Assembly: GCA_024220525.1 (NCBI GenBank)
Contig: JAMYWO010000241.1
Span: 1-38,042, forward strand
Length of the DNA: 38,042 nucleotides
Reading direction: 5' to 3'
Origin: Cochliopodium minus
Lineage: Eukaryota > Discosea > Himatismenida > Cochliopodiidae
In this document: positions 9,909 through 21,736 of the stretch, in pieces
Layout of the letters: each line of letters opens with the position of its first letter
Position numbering within the stretch: the first letter of the stretch is position 1
Notes under the pieces: model-generated
The model's input: only the letters and a program-made list of their open reading frames with translations
The model's database searches: none
Told to the model about the DNA's origin: nothing
Position numbers and translations under genes: made by a program

Positions 9909-12187
9909 ATGATCACATCTTCAGGTTGTTGCTTATCAAGGCATAACATATTTATGTCGGGTAAAAAAAAATTAAAAAAAAATATATAAAACTACATCTC
10001 TACATATTATTCCATCTGATCAAGATTTATTTTTCAAATCATTACAATAATCACAATGTCCAAAATCCATAATTTTAATATGCTTTTGAGTTAAAAAATT
10101 TAATTTTGTTTTTAAATTTTCCCTATTATTTTATTTAAAATAATTTTTAAATAACTATTTTAAATTTCTCAAAAATAATAAGAAAATGGAGATTTATATT
10201 CATTCGGGAGAAACGTGGAGGGGCAATGTGGCGATGGGGAATACAAAAACATAAAAACACCAAAGAAGATCATGAATGATCCAAGCATCATCAACATCAA
10301 CCTTGGAGTAAATCATTCATTCTATATAAAAAGTAAAAGTCCAAAAAATAAAATATAAAATAATATAAAATAAAATTAATTTTAAAATCTTGTCTAATCA
10401 AAAGGAAATGGTGATTTATATGGATGTGGTAAATTAATATCTTTAAAATATAAAATTTCAATCTTAATTTTCTATGAAATTTCAATTTAATTTTTTCCTA
10501 GGTGATAATTCATTTGGGCAAATAGGATTAGAAGAAAAAATATCAAAGGTCGATACTTTCCAATTTATCACATCCAATGTAAGATCAGTCAGTTCATCGT
10601 GGAAATGTTCATTAATACAAAAATGTAAAAAAAAAAATATTTATTGAATTTTTTTAACGAATAAATCAATTTAGATAACAACAAAATTTATTTTGTGGGA
10701 GTTTTCTTTGAGAAAAAAAATCAGTTTTTTGAATTGCTGATTGATAATGTTGTATCTATGAAATGTGGGGATTATCATTTCGTTTTTTTAAAAAGTGAAA
10801 TTTTTTAAAGAAAAAAAAAAAATCAAAAATATAAATTCTTTTTGATAGGTAATGGGGAAGTTTGGGTGATGGGATCAAATAAATATGGCCAGATCGGTTT
10901 AAATAAAGAAATAGAAAAGGTGGTAATTCCGACGTTATTGTTTAAAGATGAAAACATAGTTTCTTTGGCATGTGGATACAACCACACTTTTTTTTTAACA
11001 AGTAAAAAAAAAAAAAATTTTATAATTAATATTTTTCATTTAAATTTTTTTTATTAATTTATTTTTATTTATTTTCTTTTATTTTTCATTTTAAAGGAGA
11101 AAATGGATCTAGTGTTCTGAAATGTTGTGGGAGAAACATGGAAGGGGAATTGGGGTTAGAAAAAAAAACGAATCATTATGGGCTAGCAACCCATCATACA
11201 TTCAAAAACGTGTCTTCTGTTTATTGTGGAGCACATCATTCTTTTTTGTTGATGGGTATAAAAATATTTTTTATATTTTTTAGATTTTTTAATATTTTTA
11301 ATTTAATTCATTTTTTACTGAATTTATTTTTTATTAGATTAATTTTTTTTATTATATTTATATTTTATTAGATTAATTTTTTTAAATTTTTTTTTTTAAA
11401 AGATGATGGATCTGTTTTTGCTAGTGGGAATAACATAAAGGGTCAACTTGGATTAGGGTCATCTGATTCCATCAATTCTTTTACTTTCCAAAAAATGAAT
11501 TTGAAAGATATTGTCCACATATCAGGAGGATCTTATCATTCAATATTTATCAACAGTAACAATTTAATTATTTCATTTTTAAAGTTTTTAAAAACTTTAA
11601 TTTATTTGGAGTTTTTAATTTATTTAAATTTATTTTATTTTTAATAAATAAGAAAACAGAGAAATGTTTATATGTGGGGATTCTGTTAATGGAAAGTTGG
11701 GTACAATGGACAGCAAAAACCTGTTTAGTTGTGTCAAACTCAAAACAGAAAAGATTTCCTTGCTTCACAACATACAAACGAAAAACGTAAAAAAAAATGA
11801 AATAAAAAAAAAAAATAAATAAAAAAAACAAATAAAAAAGTGAAAATAAAAATAAATAAAAAAATAAAAAAAATTTCTTTTTAGGACTGGAATACAAACA
11901 CTAACTTACATTTTAATGTTGAATTTCAAAAAATAGTTTTGATTATTCTGTTATGTTTTAAACTTCTATTTAAACATACTTTGAAACTCAATGCACCAAT
12001 AAAAATTCCAAAGCCCTTGCAGTTCCTCATTATAAATTTTTTGAACGAGATGCAGTATCCTCTGTTTAAAGTTCACCAAAGAAATCTCGTCACCATTTTT
12101 GCGATCAAAGAAAAGATCAATGGTACCATAAAGAAAAGAAAGTTTGAAATGATCGAGATTTTTGATAAAATGAATATCATTTTGTAA
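9909..12187 (+). CDS. RCC1-repeat (beta-propeller) protein
   Basis: Ten exons: 9909-9960, 10183-10332, 10405-10428, 10502-10624, 10675-10794, 10849-11001, 11097-11255, 11403-11555, 11653-11786 and 11885-12187, giving 456 aa. It holds six to seven RCC1 blades, with repeated N/D-G-(D/E/S)-(L/V)-(Y/W/F) entries, G-x-N-x-x-G-Q-(I/L)-G cores (GSNKYGQIGL, GNNIKGQLGL) and GxxHS/T-F ends. The first eight introns are all phase 1 and lie at the same place of the blade, so about 150 bp of exon equals one blade. The last exon encodes a non-RCC1 tail of about 100 aa that I do not recognise; no BTB, F-box or zinc finger is seen. RCC1 propellers act as exchange factors or as protein-binding scaffolds; the partner is unknown. 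Confidence 0.9.
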
Positions 12188-12250
12188 AAATTGAAAAAAA
12201 ATGAAAAAAAATTAAAAAAAAAAATAAAAAAAATAAAAAAAAAAACAAAA

Positions 12251-14168
12251 TTATTTTTGAGTATTATTTTTAATGTATTCATCAATTTTAGAAATATAAT
12301 TGGTGGGGACTTGCATGGGGCGGTATTTGACATCATACTCCTTGATTGCCTTTTTCCACTCCCTGATTTTTTCGATCATGAATTGTTTATCAGGGAACTT
12401 GCACTGATTAGAAATGATTTTTGCAAATAATTCAGATTGTTTTTCTGAAATAGGAAACCTGAAAATAAGAAAAGAAAAAAAAATTGTTAAAAAAAATTAA
12501 AAAAAATGAAAAAAAAATGAAAAAATAAAAAAAATGAAAAATAAAATAAAATAAAATAATAAATAAAATAAAAAAATGAAAAATAACAAATTACAAGCTC
12601 CCACTTACACTTGGTGTTCCAATAAAAACGAGATTAGAAATACCAGGGACGAACATGTATTCGTAAAGAGAAACTCTGGAAGGATTTTCTTTGATTGTGA
12701 GAGCTTTCTTGATGTCTTTGTCGTTGATGTCATCGAAAATATGATAATCATAAGAAAATCTTCAAAAAATATTGAATAATAAAATAATATTAAAATATAA
12801 AAATAAAATAAACGAATAAACTAAAAAATAAAATTAAAATTAAAATTAAAAATATAGAATAATACGAAAATAAAAATAAAAAAATAAATGAATAAAATGA
12901 AAAATAAATTTAAAAAAATAAAAATAAATGAATAAAATGACATAATAAATTAAAATAAAAAAAAATAAATTATTTAGCTTTAATCCAAATTTACCCCCAA
13001 CAAACTATTATGGTTTCCGCATCAAATGTAGTGGTGTCACTAAAGTGAATGACCCCTTGTTTGTCAATTTTGGTGACGGGAGGCTTGATCCCTTCATGAT
13101 CCACACTAACACTCACCCTCCTGGAAGAACAAAAAACTTTTTTTTTTTTATAAAGTGGAGAATTTAAAAAAAAAAAGTAAAAAAATAAATTAAATTAAAA
13201 ATCAATATAAAAAAATTAATAAAATAAAAATGAAAATAAAAATCAAATTTTAAAATATTGAATTAATTAAAACAATAAATTTTAGAAACCTTTTTTGGCG
13301 GTTTTAATAACATCTTTGAATATATCCCCTCCTGATATTCCCATGCCCAAAATCAAAACATTTTTGTCTTTAAGTGAATCCGCATTTTTATAGTGACCAC
13401 TCGGTACCACTTGGCCTTTAAACTTTGAAAACCCCTTTATTTGTTTATCTGTGGGCATTATTTGTTTTCTGTGATGTCCATTACAGACAGCTAAATAGTT
13501 GCATTCGAATGTTTGGATAGAGTTTTGTTCGGTTTTTTTTTTTTGATTTGAATTTTCAAAAGATATATTTTTGGCGGGAAATTTATTTTGTGAGGAGATT
13601 TTTTCATCTCTTTTGCATTCACTTGATGATTCATTCATTGAGGATGATTTATCAATTGATGATATATCCTTGTTTGATGATTTCACATACACTATATATT
13701 TCTCTTTTTCTTTCATCACCTTTATGACCTCCCTATTGAATAAGATATGTTCATCCAATCCGAATTTTTGCGAGAATTGCAAGATGTATTCTAATATCTG
13801 CGAATGATGTGGATAATTGGGATATTCTTTGGAGATTTCCATATCCTCAAATTTTGTCACTTCTTTATGTGTATTGGTCACCAAACATTGATATACAGAG
13901 GTGTTTATTTCATCGTAATTCCATAATCCTCCTTTTCAAAGTTTGAAAAATAAAAAAAAATTTGTTTGCATTTCTTTTATGGTACCAATCTTATCTGACA
14001 TTTCAAAAATTAATGGCACAAATCCCAAAATTTTCTTAATCCAATATGCGCAAATCAATCCTGACATCCCTATTTGAATGAAAGGTAAAAAAAAACTTTG
14101 AATTTAATGAATCTATTTAGGATCCAAATACCAGCCCCTATAACAATAGCTACCTTTTCATTCTCCAT
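12251..14168 (-). CDS. Flavin-containing monooxygenase (FMO) family protein
   Basis: Six exons on the minus strand: 14168-14132, 14069-13986, 13931-13290, 13136-12995, 12759-12595 and 12458-12251, giving 425 aa. The FAD-binding GAGMSG is at residues 11-16 and GGLWNY follows at about 41. The FMO fingerprint FKGQVVPSGHY is at about 211-221, and the NADPH-binding GMGISGGD starts at about 236. The later TGY-type motif reads IIVCWGFSYD, and NLVFIGTP sits near the end. These indicate an NADPH- and oxygen-dependent oxidation of soft nucleophiles (S or N). A Ser/Lys/Asn-rich insert at about 125-178 is absent from most FMOs. No C-terminal membrane anchor is seen. The gene is convergent with the RCC1 gene (63 bp between stops) and nearly abuts NDUFAF3 at its 5' end. 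Confidence 0.9.
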
Positions 14169-14200
14169 TTTTTTTTTTATTCAAGAGAAAATAAAAAAAA
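14169..14200. promoter_or_regulatory. 32-bp bidirectional start region, FMO / NDUFAF3
   Basis: Only 32 bp, almost all A/T, separate two diverging ATG codons. Core promoter and both 5' UTRs cannot fit without overlapping the genes, so transcripts must be nearly leaderless or must start inside the opposite gene. Confidence 0.5.
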
Positions 14201-14860
14201 ATGAAGTTCTCAAAGGAAAAATCAATATTCAAAAATATGATAAAAGCAAGATTTTATTCAGATAAAATAAAACATAAGAAACCTTTGGGACCTCAAGGAG
14301 GAAAAACAATGAGTGATGAATCTGTTTTCACAGGCCAAAATAGATTGTGGTCTTTAAGACCACATGAAAAATCACCTCTTGTAAAAAAAATAATCCTTCT
14401 CTTTTTTTTGTATTATGATCTTATAGAAAGTATAGGTGGAAGGATATTATCCAAATGGATTCAAAATAAATGGAATGGATATTTATGGGAGTGTTATACT
14501 CTTCCCAAGAGGATATTTCCTTTGGGATATGATCGATTACCAATCATTAACCTTTGATTCACTTAAATTTTTCGAAATAATTGTTCCCAAAGTGGACATC
14601 TTGTTGATAGGAACTGGAAAAAATTTGGAATATGAATCAAAAAATGATGAAATAAGCAAAAAATTTAAAATCAATGGAATAACTACTGAATTCATGAGCA
14701 CTGTAATTTCCCATTAATAAAATTCTTTTATTCTTCAATCGTTTTATTATTTCAATAAAAAAAGCCAAATGCAATAGCAACTTTCAATATATTGATGGAA
14801 GAAGAAAGAAAAGTTGGATCAGCAATTATAACAGTTGAAGAGAGTGAATGGTTGAAATGA
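14201..14860 (+). CDS. NDUFAF3: Complex I assembly factor NDUFAF3 (Mth938/DUF498 domain)
   Basis: Three exons: 14201-14380, 14436-14702 and 14765-14860, giving 180 aa. The N-terminus is basic with a matrix-targeting look and an RFYS-type cleavage site at about residue 17. The Mth938-like domain follows with NGFKINGMDIYGSVILFPRG, SLTFDSLKFFEI, the conserved PKVDILLIGTGK, and finally MSTPNAIATFNILMEEER. This factor works with NDUFAF4 in the matrix in early assembly of respiratory complex I. Its presence implies that the organism has complex I. Exon 2 begins at the second of two nearby AG acceptors (GTG GAA GGA), which is the only one that keeps the frame. Confidence 0.9.
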
Positions 14861-14990
14861 TTCATATGAATCAAAGAAAAATTTGAAAAGAGAAATACTT
14901 TTTTATAATAAATTTATTTATAATCAAATTTGTTTGGAATTTATAAATATTGCAAGTTTTTATTACTTTTCTTTATCCAAATTTCAATCT

Positions 14991-16038
14991 TTAGTTTTTA
15001 TTTTCAGGGTTTACATTTTCAAAAATTTCAACTTTTTCAGGATCGAGAACAGTAACTACATCAGGTTGAGGAATGGAAACTCCGTTTTCTCCGGTAGGGT
15101 CGTGAGGCAACATGATTGCTACTTGTACACCGAGTACTCCTTGACGCATGTTTACGTGGCAAACAGCACGATCGATATAATTACGTTTAACTTCTCCGGT
15201 TTTGAGCATATATCCATCTTTGAACTTCAAAGCTTTAGCTCTTCCTCCTTTAACTTTACCAGAAACAATAACTTCAACTCCCTTTGCACCATTATCCATT
15301 ACAAAACGAAGAACTCCATAACATGCTCTATTCATGAATTAATATTATTGATTTGTTACATATTTACGTTAATTTTTTTCAAAAATCTATTTTTTAAAAA
15401 TTACCTTCTTGGAGCAAGTCCTGCAATAAGTTTAAATTTAATTGAATGAGCTTGAGCGAGAGCGCAAAGTCCTTTATTTTTGACTTGGAGTGCATAGAGA
15501 TCTACGGTATTTTCTGGAAATCCGAATCTTTTTTGGATTACAGATTGGAGTTCTCTAATTCTTCTTCCCTTTTCTCCCAATACTTCTTTAGTTCTGGTTG
15601 CTCTGATAACAATTTCAGTTCTGGTTGGGGTTTTTCTGATCAAAACTCCAGCATATCCATCTTCTGCGAGTTCTTGAACGAGGAAATGGTTCAATTCAGC
15701 AAACAACAAACCGTCTGCGACAAACTATTCATAATATAAATATTAACATTCTTATTTTTCTTATATATTTTTGAAAATAGAGCAAAAATAAAATTTTCAT
15801 TCTTTTTTATCAATTATTTATAAATTTTTTTAAAATAAGTAGAATTTGTTATTATATTTCTGTTAAAATACGATTATATTTTATATTCAAATTTTATGAT
15901 CTTTATTTGTTATGATTCTTTAATTATATTTCTTTTATTTCTGAATAAATGTATGTTTTATAATGTATAATTTCTTCATTTCAAATCAATATATAAAATA
16001 ATTACTTTTCTCTTTTTTGAAATTGCTGTATTACTCAT
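14991..16038 (-). CDS. RPS3: Ribosomal protein S3 (uS3), cytosolic
   Basis: Three exons on the minus strand: 16038-16006, 15724-15405 and 15327-14991, giving 229 aa, normal for eukaryotic uS3. The first exon supplies [11 protein letters not shown], which joins [12 protein letters not shown] as expected for the family. The KH domain has [20 protein letters not shown], followed by [15 protein letters not shown] and the ARTKVF-type region [19 protein letters not shown]. The protein forms part of the mRNA entry tunnel of the 40S subunit. The first intron (15725-16005) is the longest of the gene and lies near the 5' end, as in many ribosomal protein genes. Confidence 0.97.
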
Positions 16039-16369
16039 TGTGAGGCTCTATAATCCTAATAAATTTTTTTTTTATTTTAAAATAAATTTAATTATATTGG
16101 TTTTAAAAAAATTAAAATTAAAAAAAAAAAAATCTCTTATACAAATACAGATACCATAAATTAATTAAAAAATATATAAAAAAAAAATTTGGTCAATTTG
16201 CATTTGATCCTTCTGCATTTATCAATATATTCAATCTATTCAATCCAATATATTCTTTTAATCTATCAATCTTTCATAATCAAAAAGAAAAAAGTTTATG
16301 AAAATTCTCTTTGTTTTTCAAAAGTGAAAAAATAAAAAAAAATTTGAATTTATACTCCAAAATTACTGA
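16039..16369. promoter_or_regulatory. Head-to-head promoter region, RPS3 / Raptor
   Basis: 331 bp between the divergent starts of a ribosomal protein and of the TORC1 subunit Raptor. The spacer is A/T-rich with A and T runs. No named element is seen. Confidence 0.4.
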
Positions 16370-19300
16370 ATGCAAGGAATCTACAAAAATATCATTGAAA
16401 ATGAGGATATGTTTGAAGAAGATGAAGAAGAAGTATTATATTCACAAAATAGACATTTGAATTTGGGAATAATACAGAAAAATACAATACCTCCATTTGA
16501 TTGGAAAATACAAAGAGTATATTCAAATCCCATTCCAATTATAAATATTTATTTATTTCCTTTCTATATTATTCAGTTAAAAACATCAGGAATTGGTATT
16601 GTATTATGTTTGAATCTTGGAGTAGATCCACCAGATGTGATAAGAACAGATCCATGTGCAAAATTAGAATGTTGGATAGGTAATATGGAATAAATCATCA
16701 AAATCTCTTTTTTAAACCTTTTATGATCTCCTTTTAAAAAGATCCATCAAATGCACCTGCTTCAATAAGTTTGGAAAATATATCAAAAGAATTAGAAAAA
16801 CAATATGAAAGATGGCAATTCAAACCAAGAGTGAAGACATGTTATACACCATCCATTCCTGATATTCAAAGGCTATGTGTTACATTAAGAAGATTCGCTA
16901 AAACAGATAGAGTATTATTTCATTATAACGGACATGGTGTTCCGAGACCAACAGAGAATGGGGAATTATGGGTTTTTGATAAAGTAAGAAACAAACTAGT
17001 TATATAAAAAGATTCAATCATTGATTTCATAAAACTATTATTCTTAGAAATTGACCCAATATATTCCAATGTCAATTTATGATTTACAACAATGGTTGGA
17101 AGGTCCTTCCGTTTATGTGATAGATTCATCAGGTGCAGGAATTTTCCCTTATTGGTATAATAGATTTGTTGAAATGAGGGAACAAGGAGACCAAGAAGGG
17201 GAAGTGGTTTCTATTGATGATTTGAAATCTGCGATAATATTTGCAGCATGCGGACCCAACGAAACATTACCAACATCTCCCAACTTTCCTGCAGATGTTT
17301 TTACTTCTTGTCTTACCACTCCCATCAAAATGGCACTTAATTGGCATGTTATGAATTCACCCATTTACAACAGAGATACCACTTTGGTTGAGAGAATTCC
17401 AGGCAGAGCTTCACAAAGAAACACTCCTCTTGGAGAATTGAACTGGATATTTACTGCAGTAACAGACTCAATAGCGTTTGATGTACTTCCAAATGGTAAG
17501 TTTTTTTTAAATTTTTTTTGATTTTTAAATAATTTCCTTTTTTAAGACGTCTTCTTAAAGTTGTTCAGAGAAGATATTTTGGTAGCCAGTTTGTTCAGAA
17601 ACTTTCTTCTTGCCAACAGAGTGCTCCGTTCAGTGAACTGCACTCCAATTTCCATCCCACAAATTCCCCAAACTAACGAGCATCCAATGTGGAAAGCTTG
17701 GGATTATGCTGTTGACCAGATATTGACTCAAATACCATTAATGTTGAAAGAACCACATAAAGAGTACGTTTCAAGTGATTTTTTCAACCAACAGCTAAAT
17801 TCTTTGGAAGTTTGGCTAGTTTATGCAAAGTCTCATTTCGAAGAAGCAAAGTTGCATCCACCGACACAACTCCCCATCATTTTGCAAGTTTTATTGAGTC
17901 AGTCGCATAGAGAAGAAGCTCTTAAAATTATTTCCAAGTTTGTGGATCTCGGTCCATGGGCTGTTAACACTGTAACATTTTTAAATATCATTTTCTTTTC
18001 CAATTATTTTTTCTTTTTTTTAAAGATAATGTCCATTGATATTTTCCCATATCTCATTAAATTATTCAAAAGCCCAACAAGTTCATTGAAGTGGTATCTA
18101 TCTTTTATTTGGTCGAAAATTCTTTCATTAGATAAGGCAAATAAAAATTTTTTTGTTTCATCTTTTTAACATTTATTTTTTTTTCAAAAAAAGATTTTTA
18201 GAACAGACTTGATTGGAGAAAAGGGACATGTTTATTTCATTCGTATTTTAGACTCTGAATCACCTGATGATTACAAAATTCTCTCTCTTTACATTTTGTG
18301 CGTCATATGCGATGACTACATCACTGGACAATCTGCATGCTTCAACGAGAGATTGTTGCCAATATGCCTTACCTTGGTGACCAACAAGAACTATCTAATA
18401 AGACAATGGAGCGTGTTGTGTCTCAGTAAACTTTGGCAGAATTTTGCACAGGCAAAAAACGCTGCTTTGAACGAGTCTGCTCATGTCAAGCTTTGCTCTC
18501 TTTTGTCTGACCCTGTTCCCGAAGTTCGTGCTTCTGCTGCTTTTGCTCTGGGAACCTTCATTGCAACTGACAAAGAAAACTCCAACACAAAAAGAGACAC
18601 TATGGAAGTTAACATCGGTTTAACTTTGAGATCCATCACAAACGTTAAAAACAACACTGAAGCAAGTCCTATGTAAAACTTTTAATTTGAAATTTTTTAT
18701 TTTTTGTTTTACTTTTAAAACTTTTTGATTTATTTTTCAATTTATTTCTAATGATAGGGTAAGGAGAGAAATTTGTGTTGCTCTTTGTCAACTTGCAATC
18801 AGTCATCAAGTAAACTTTGCAAAGATAGTAGTTTTGTTGAACTCTAAAAAATCAGAGATAGTACAGTACCAATGCGATCTTCCAAAGGAACAGCAAAATG
18901 TCTACCAATCTTTGTACAAACACCTTTTGTTCTTGAGAAAGGATCCTCACCTTTATGTTTCTTCTTCTGTCTCTTTGGTGATCGAGGAGCTTCAAAAGGG
19001 AGTGAGAGACATCAATGAGACTCCTCGTGAGAAGAGAACCACCGATAGGGATAGAGACAGTTCACCCAAACGGACCTCGGACAAGATTAGCAAACAAGAT
19101 TCTTGGTTCAAGTCATTGTTGTCTCCTAAAAAGATACCTCTCAATCCAAACAACAGAAGCAAAGGTATTTTTTATTTTTTATTTCTTTATAAAATTGAAA
19201 TCGTTTTAATCTATTTTATCAAATTTTATTGTATTTTTTAATATTTGATTTTTATTTTTAAAATGAATTTAATATTTATTTTCATTCTCATTTTATTTAT

Positions 19301-21614
19301 TATTTTTTTTTTTTACTAAATTTTTTTTTTTTTTTTTTTTATTTTAGAAGTAGAGATAGAGGAACCTTCTGAGCTCAACAGGCTCTTCGAGGAAACCGAG
19401 AAAAACAATGAGAACAACAATTACATACAGGAAATCTCTTTCTATGAGTGGAGTGCCCAAAAGTTTTGCTTCCCTTGTCTATCCTATGACGGAAAAAAAC
19501 TTATTAACAAAAAGCAAAAAGACCCATCTTGTTTCGAAAGTGAATATTTATTGTACAACAAATTGAGGTAAATTTTTTTCATTATTTTTTTTTATTAACT
19601 TTACATTTATTTCAATTTTTATTTTTATTATTTTCAATATTTTCAATATTTTTCTTTTATTTTTTGTATTTTTTGATTAATTTTTTACCTTTTATTTCAT
19701 TTAATAATATTTTCAATATTATTTCATTTTTATTTTTTGCATTTTTAATGAACTTTTTACCTTTTATTTCATTTAATTATTTTTTCAATTATTAACTTTT
19801 TTTTTTTTTAAATTTTTTTTATAAGGTACAAGAAATCTTTTTCTAAAGTTTCCACAGTAAGCAAGATCAAAAACTGCAAGTTGGAACATCAAAATGCCAT
19901 CACCCATTCAAGCACACTCGCATCCAACTTGTTGTTCCATCCTTCTGAGCCCCTTCTTTTGTTTTCGGGCCACAAAACCAACTCTGTCGTTGTTTGGAAA
20001 TGGAAAAATGAACCAATAAACGAGATTAAGACTGGTGAAAAATTTTTTAAAATCATTTTTTAATATTTATTTTTAAAATAATTTTTTTCAATTTTTTATT
20101 TTAATTTAGTTTTGAAATAATTTTTTATTTAATTTTATATTTTATATTTTATTTTTATTGACAAAAAAAATTTAAAAATGATTTTATTCTATGATTTTTT
20201 GATTTAAATTATTTTGGATTTCATTATTTACTTTTAATTTTTATTTTATTTTAACTATCATATTTTATTTTATTTTAATATTTTATTTTTAATTTATTTT
20301 ATTTTTTATTTTTTCATTTTTGAATTTAGGATCTCCTGTTTCCTCAATGTGTTTTGCTGAACCATGCTACAGCTCGGTTCTGTTGGTTGGAGGCATGGAT
20401 GGATGCGTTAGAGTATACAATGACATTGCCTCAGGGGAAAGGATGGTCACTTCTTGGAGAGCTTCTATTTGTCCTGTCTTGATGACTCATTTCAAAGATG
20501 TAAACCAAATTGTCACAGGAGGTAAAATAAATTATCATTTTTTTATATTTTTTTATTTTTCTATTTATTTATTTTTTATTTTATTTTTTTATTTTTATTT
20601 ACTTATTTTTTACATCAATTTATTATTTTTTAATTTTCAATCTATTTTCTTATTTTTTATTTTTTATTTTTTTATTTTTTATTTTTCTATTTATTTATTT
20701 TATTTTTTATTTTTTGTTAAATTTTTTTCATTTTTTTTTATTTTATTTTTGTTTTTGTTTTTAGGAAATATTCCTTACGTCAGAATATGGGATGTCGATA
20801 GAGAATACTCCATAGAAGACATCAAAACAGGCACTAATATTCCGGTCACTGCGTTGACCTCAGGAAAGACAGAGGAGAACAGCAATTTGTTTGTAGCTGG
20901 TTTTGGAAACGGATCCGTTCGTGTCTTTGATCGTAGAGTTTCCGAAAGGGATAGTAATGTGATCAGTTACGTACCTAGATTACATTCTTGGACTGAACAT
21001 TCCCAATCTATTGTCAATTTGTAAAAATTTTTTTTTTTTTTTTTGATTTATATTTCATATATTTTTAAATAATATATATTTATTTATCCTTTTTAAGTTT
21101 TATTTTTTATTTAAATATTTAATCCATTAAAGTTTTATTTTTTTTTTTATATGTATTTTATTTTTTCTTTTTTTTATTTACTTTTTTAATTTCATCTTTT
21201 GTTTTAGTTTTTTTTTTAAAATTTATTTTTCTTAATTTTGTTTTAAAAAGATTCATTCCTGAACACACTACCACAATCGTTTCAGGCTCAGCTGACGGCA
21301 TCGTCAAGTTCTGGGACCTCAGAAAAGACACAAAGGCCTCCTATAACACCTTCGACACCAAAACCAACGCCATGTCATCCTTCTCCGTCCACAACCACGC
21401 ACCTCTCTTTGTATGTGGCTACCGATCTCAAAAAATCGAAGTTTTTAACTTTGATGGTCAATCTCAAAGTCAGATCAAGTACCGTGTTGGTTTCTTGGAG
21501 GAGAGAATCGGTCCTATTTCTAGTGTTGGTTTTCATCCTACTAAAACTTTGCTTGCTGCTGCTTCTTTTGATGGCTTTGTTTCTGTTTATTCCAACAAGG
21601 AGAAGAAGATTTGA
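16370..21614 (+). CDS. RPTOR: Raptor/Kog1/Mip1, regulatory subunit of TORC1
   Basis: Thirteen exons: 16370-16516, 16577-16679, 16742-16983, 17048-17495, 17547-17971, 18026-18136, 18194-18672, 18758-19164, 19348-19567, 19826-20034, 20330-20521, 20765-21020 and 21251-21614. They sum to 3603 bp and 1200 aa. The N-terminal Raptor (RNC, caspase-like) domain has LCLNLGVDPPDVIRTDPCAK, FHYNGHGVPRP (His148) and YVIDSSGAG (191-192). The HEAT region follows, with LRQW/SDPxPEVR-type repeats (RQWSVLCLSKLWQNF, LLSDPVPEVRASAAFALGTF). A charged linker (about 790-840) precedes a seven-bladed WD40 domain (about 860-1200). Raptor recruits TORC1 substrates through their TOS motifs and couples TORC1 to Rag GTPases. 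Intron 6 has a GC donor. A Ser stands where animal Raptor has Cys in the caspase-like pocket. Confidence 0.97.
18137..18193 (+). other. GC-AG intron in Raptor
   Basis: The exon ends GATAAG and the intron begins GCAAAT. Joining at 18194 gives KILSLDKIFRTDLIGEKGH, which has the same length as the matching segment in other Raptor proteins; no GT donor gives this. Confidence 0.8.
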
Positions 21615-21708
21615 TTGATGAAAAGAGAAGAAGAAAAAAAAAAAAATTTGATTATTATTTCTTAGAAATTTTTCCAATATTTTCCATGAAAAAATTTTGT
21701 ATAAATTC

Positions 21709-21714
21709 AATAAA
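21709..21714 (+). promoter_or_regulatory. Candidate polyadenylation signal of Raptor
   Basis: AATAAA 95 bp after the Raptor stop and 23 bp before the next ATG, followed directly by an A run. It is weak evidence in such A/T-rich DNA. Confidence 0.3.
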
Positions 21715-21736
21715 AAAAAAACATATTTAAATCTCA

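Noticed and set aside
10001-10110. An extra RCC1 exon between 10001 and 10110
   Set aside because: The stretch has short protein-like pieces but stops in all frames, and the joint from 9960 to 10183 already gives a continuous blade.
12576-12779. Plus-strand ORF of 67 codons
   Set aside because: It is antisense to exon 5 of the FMO, whose reading frame matches the family.
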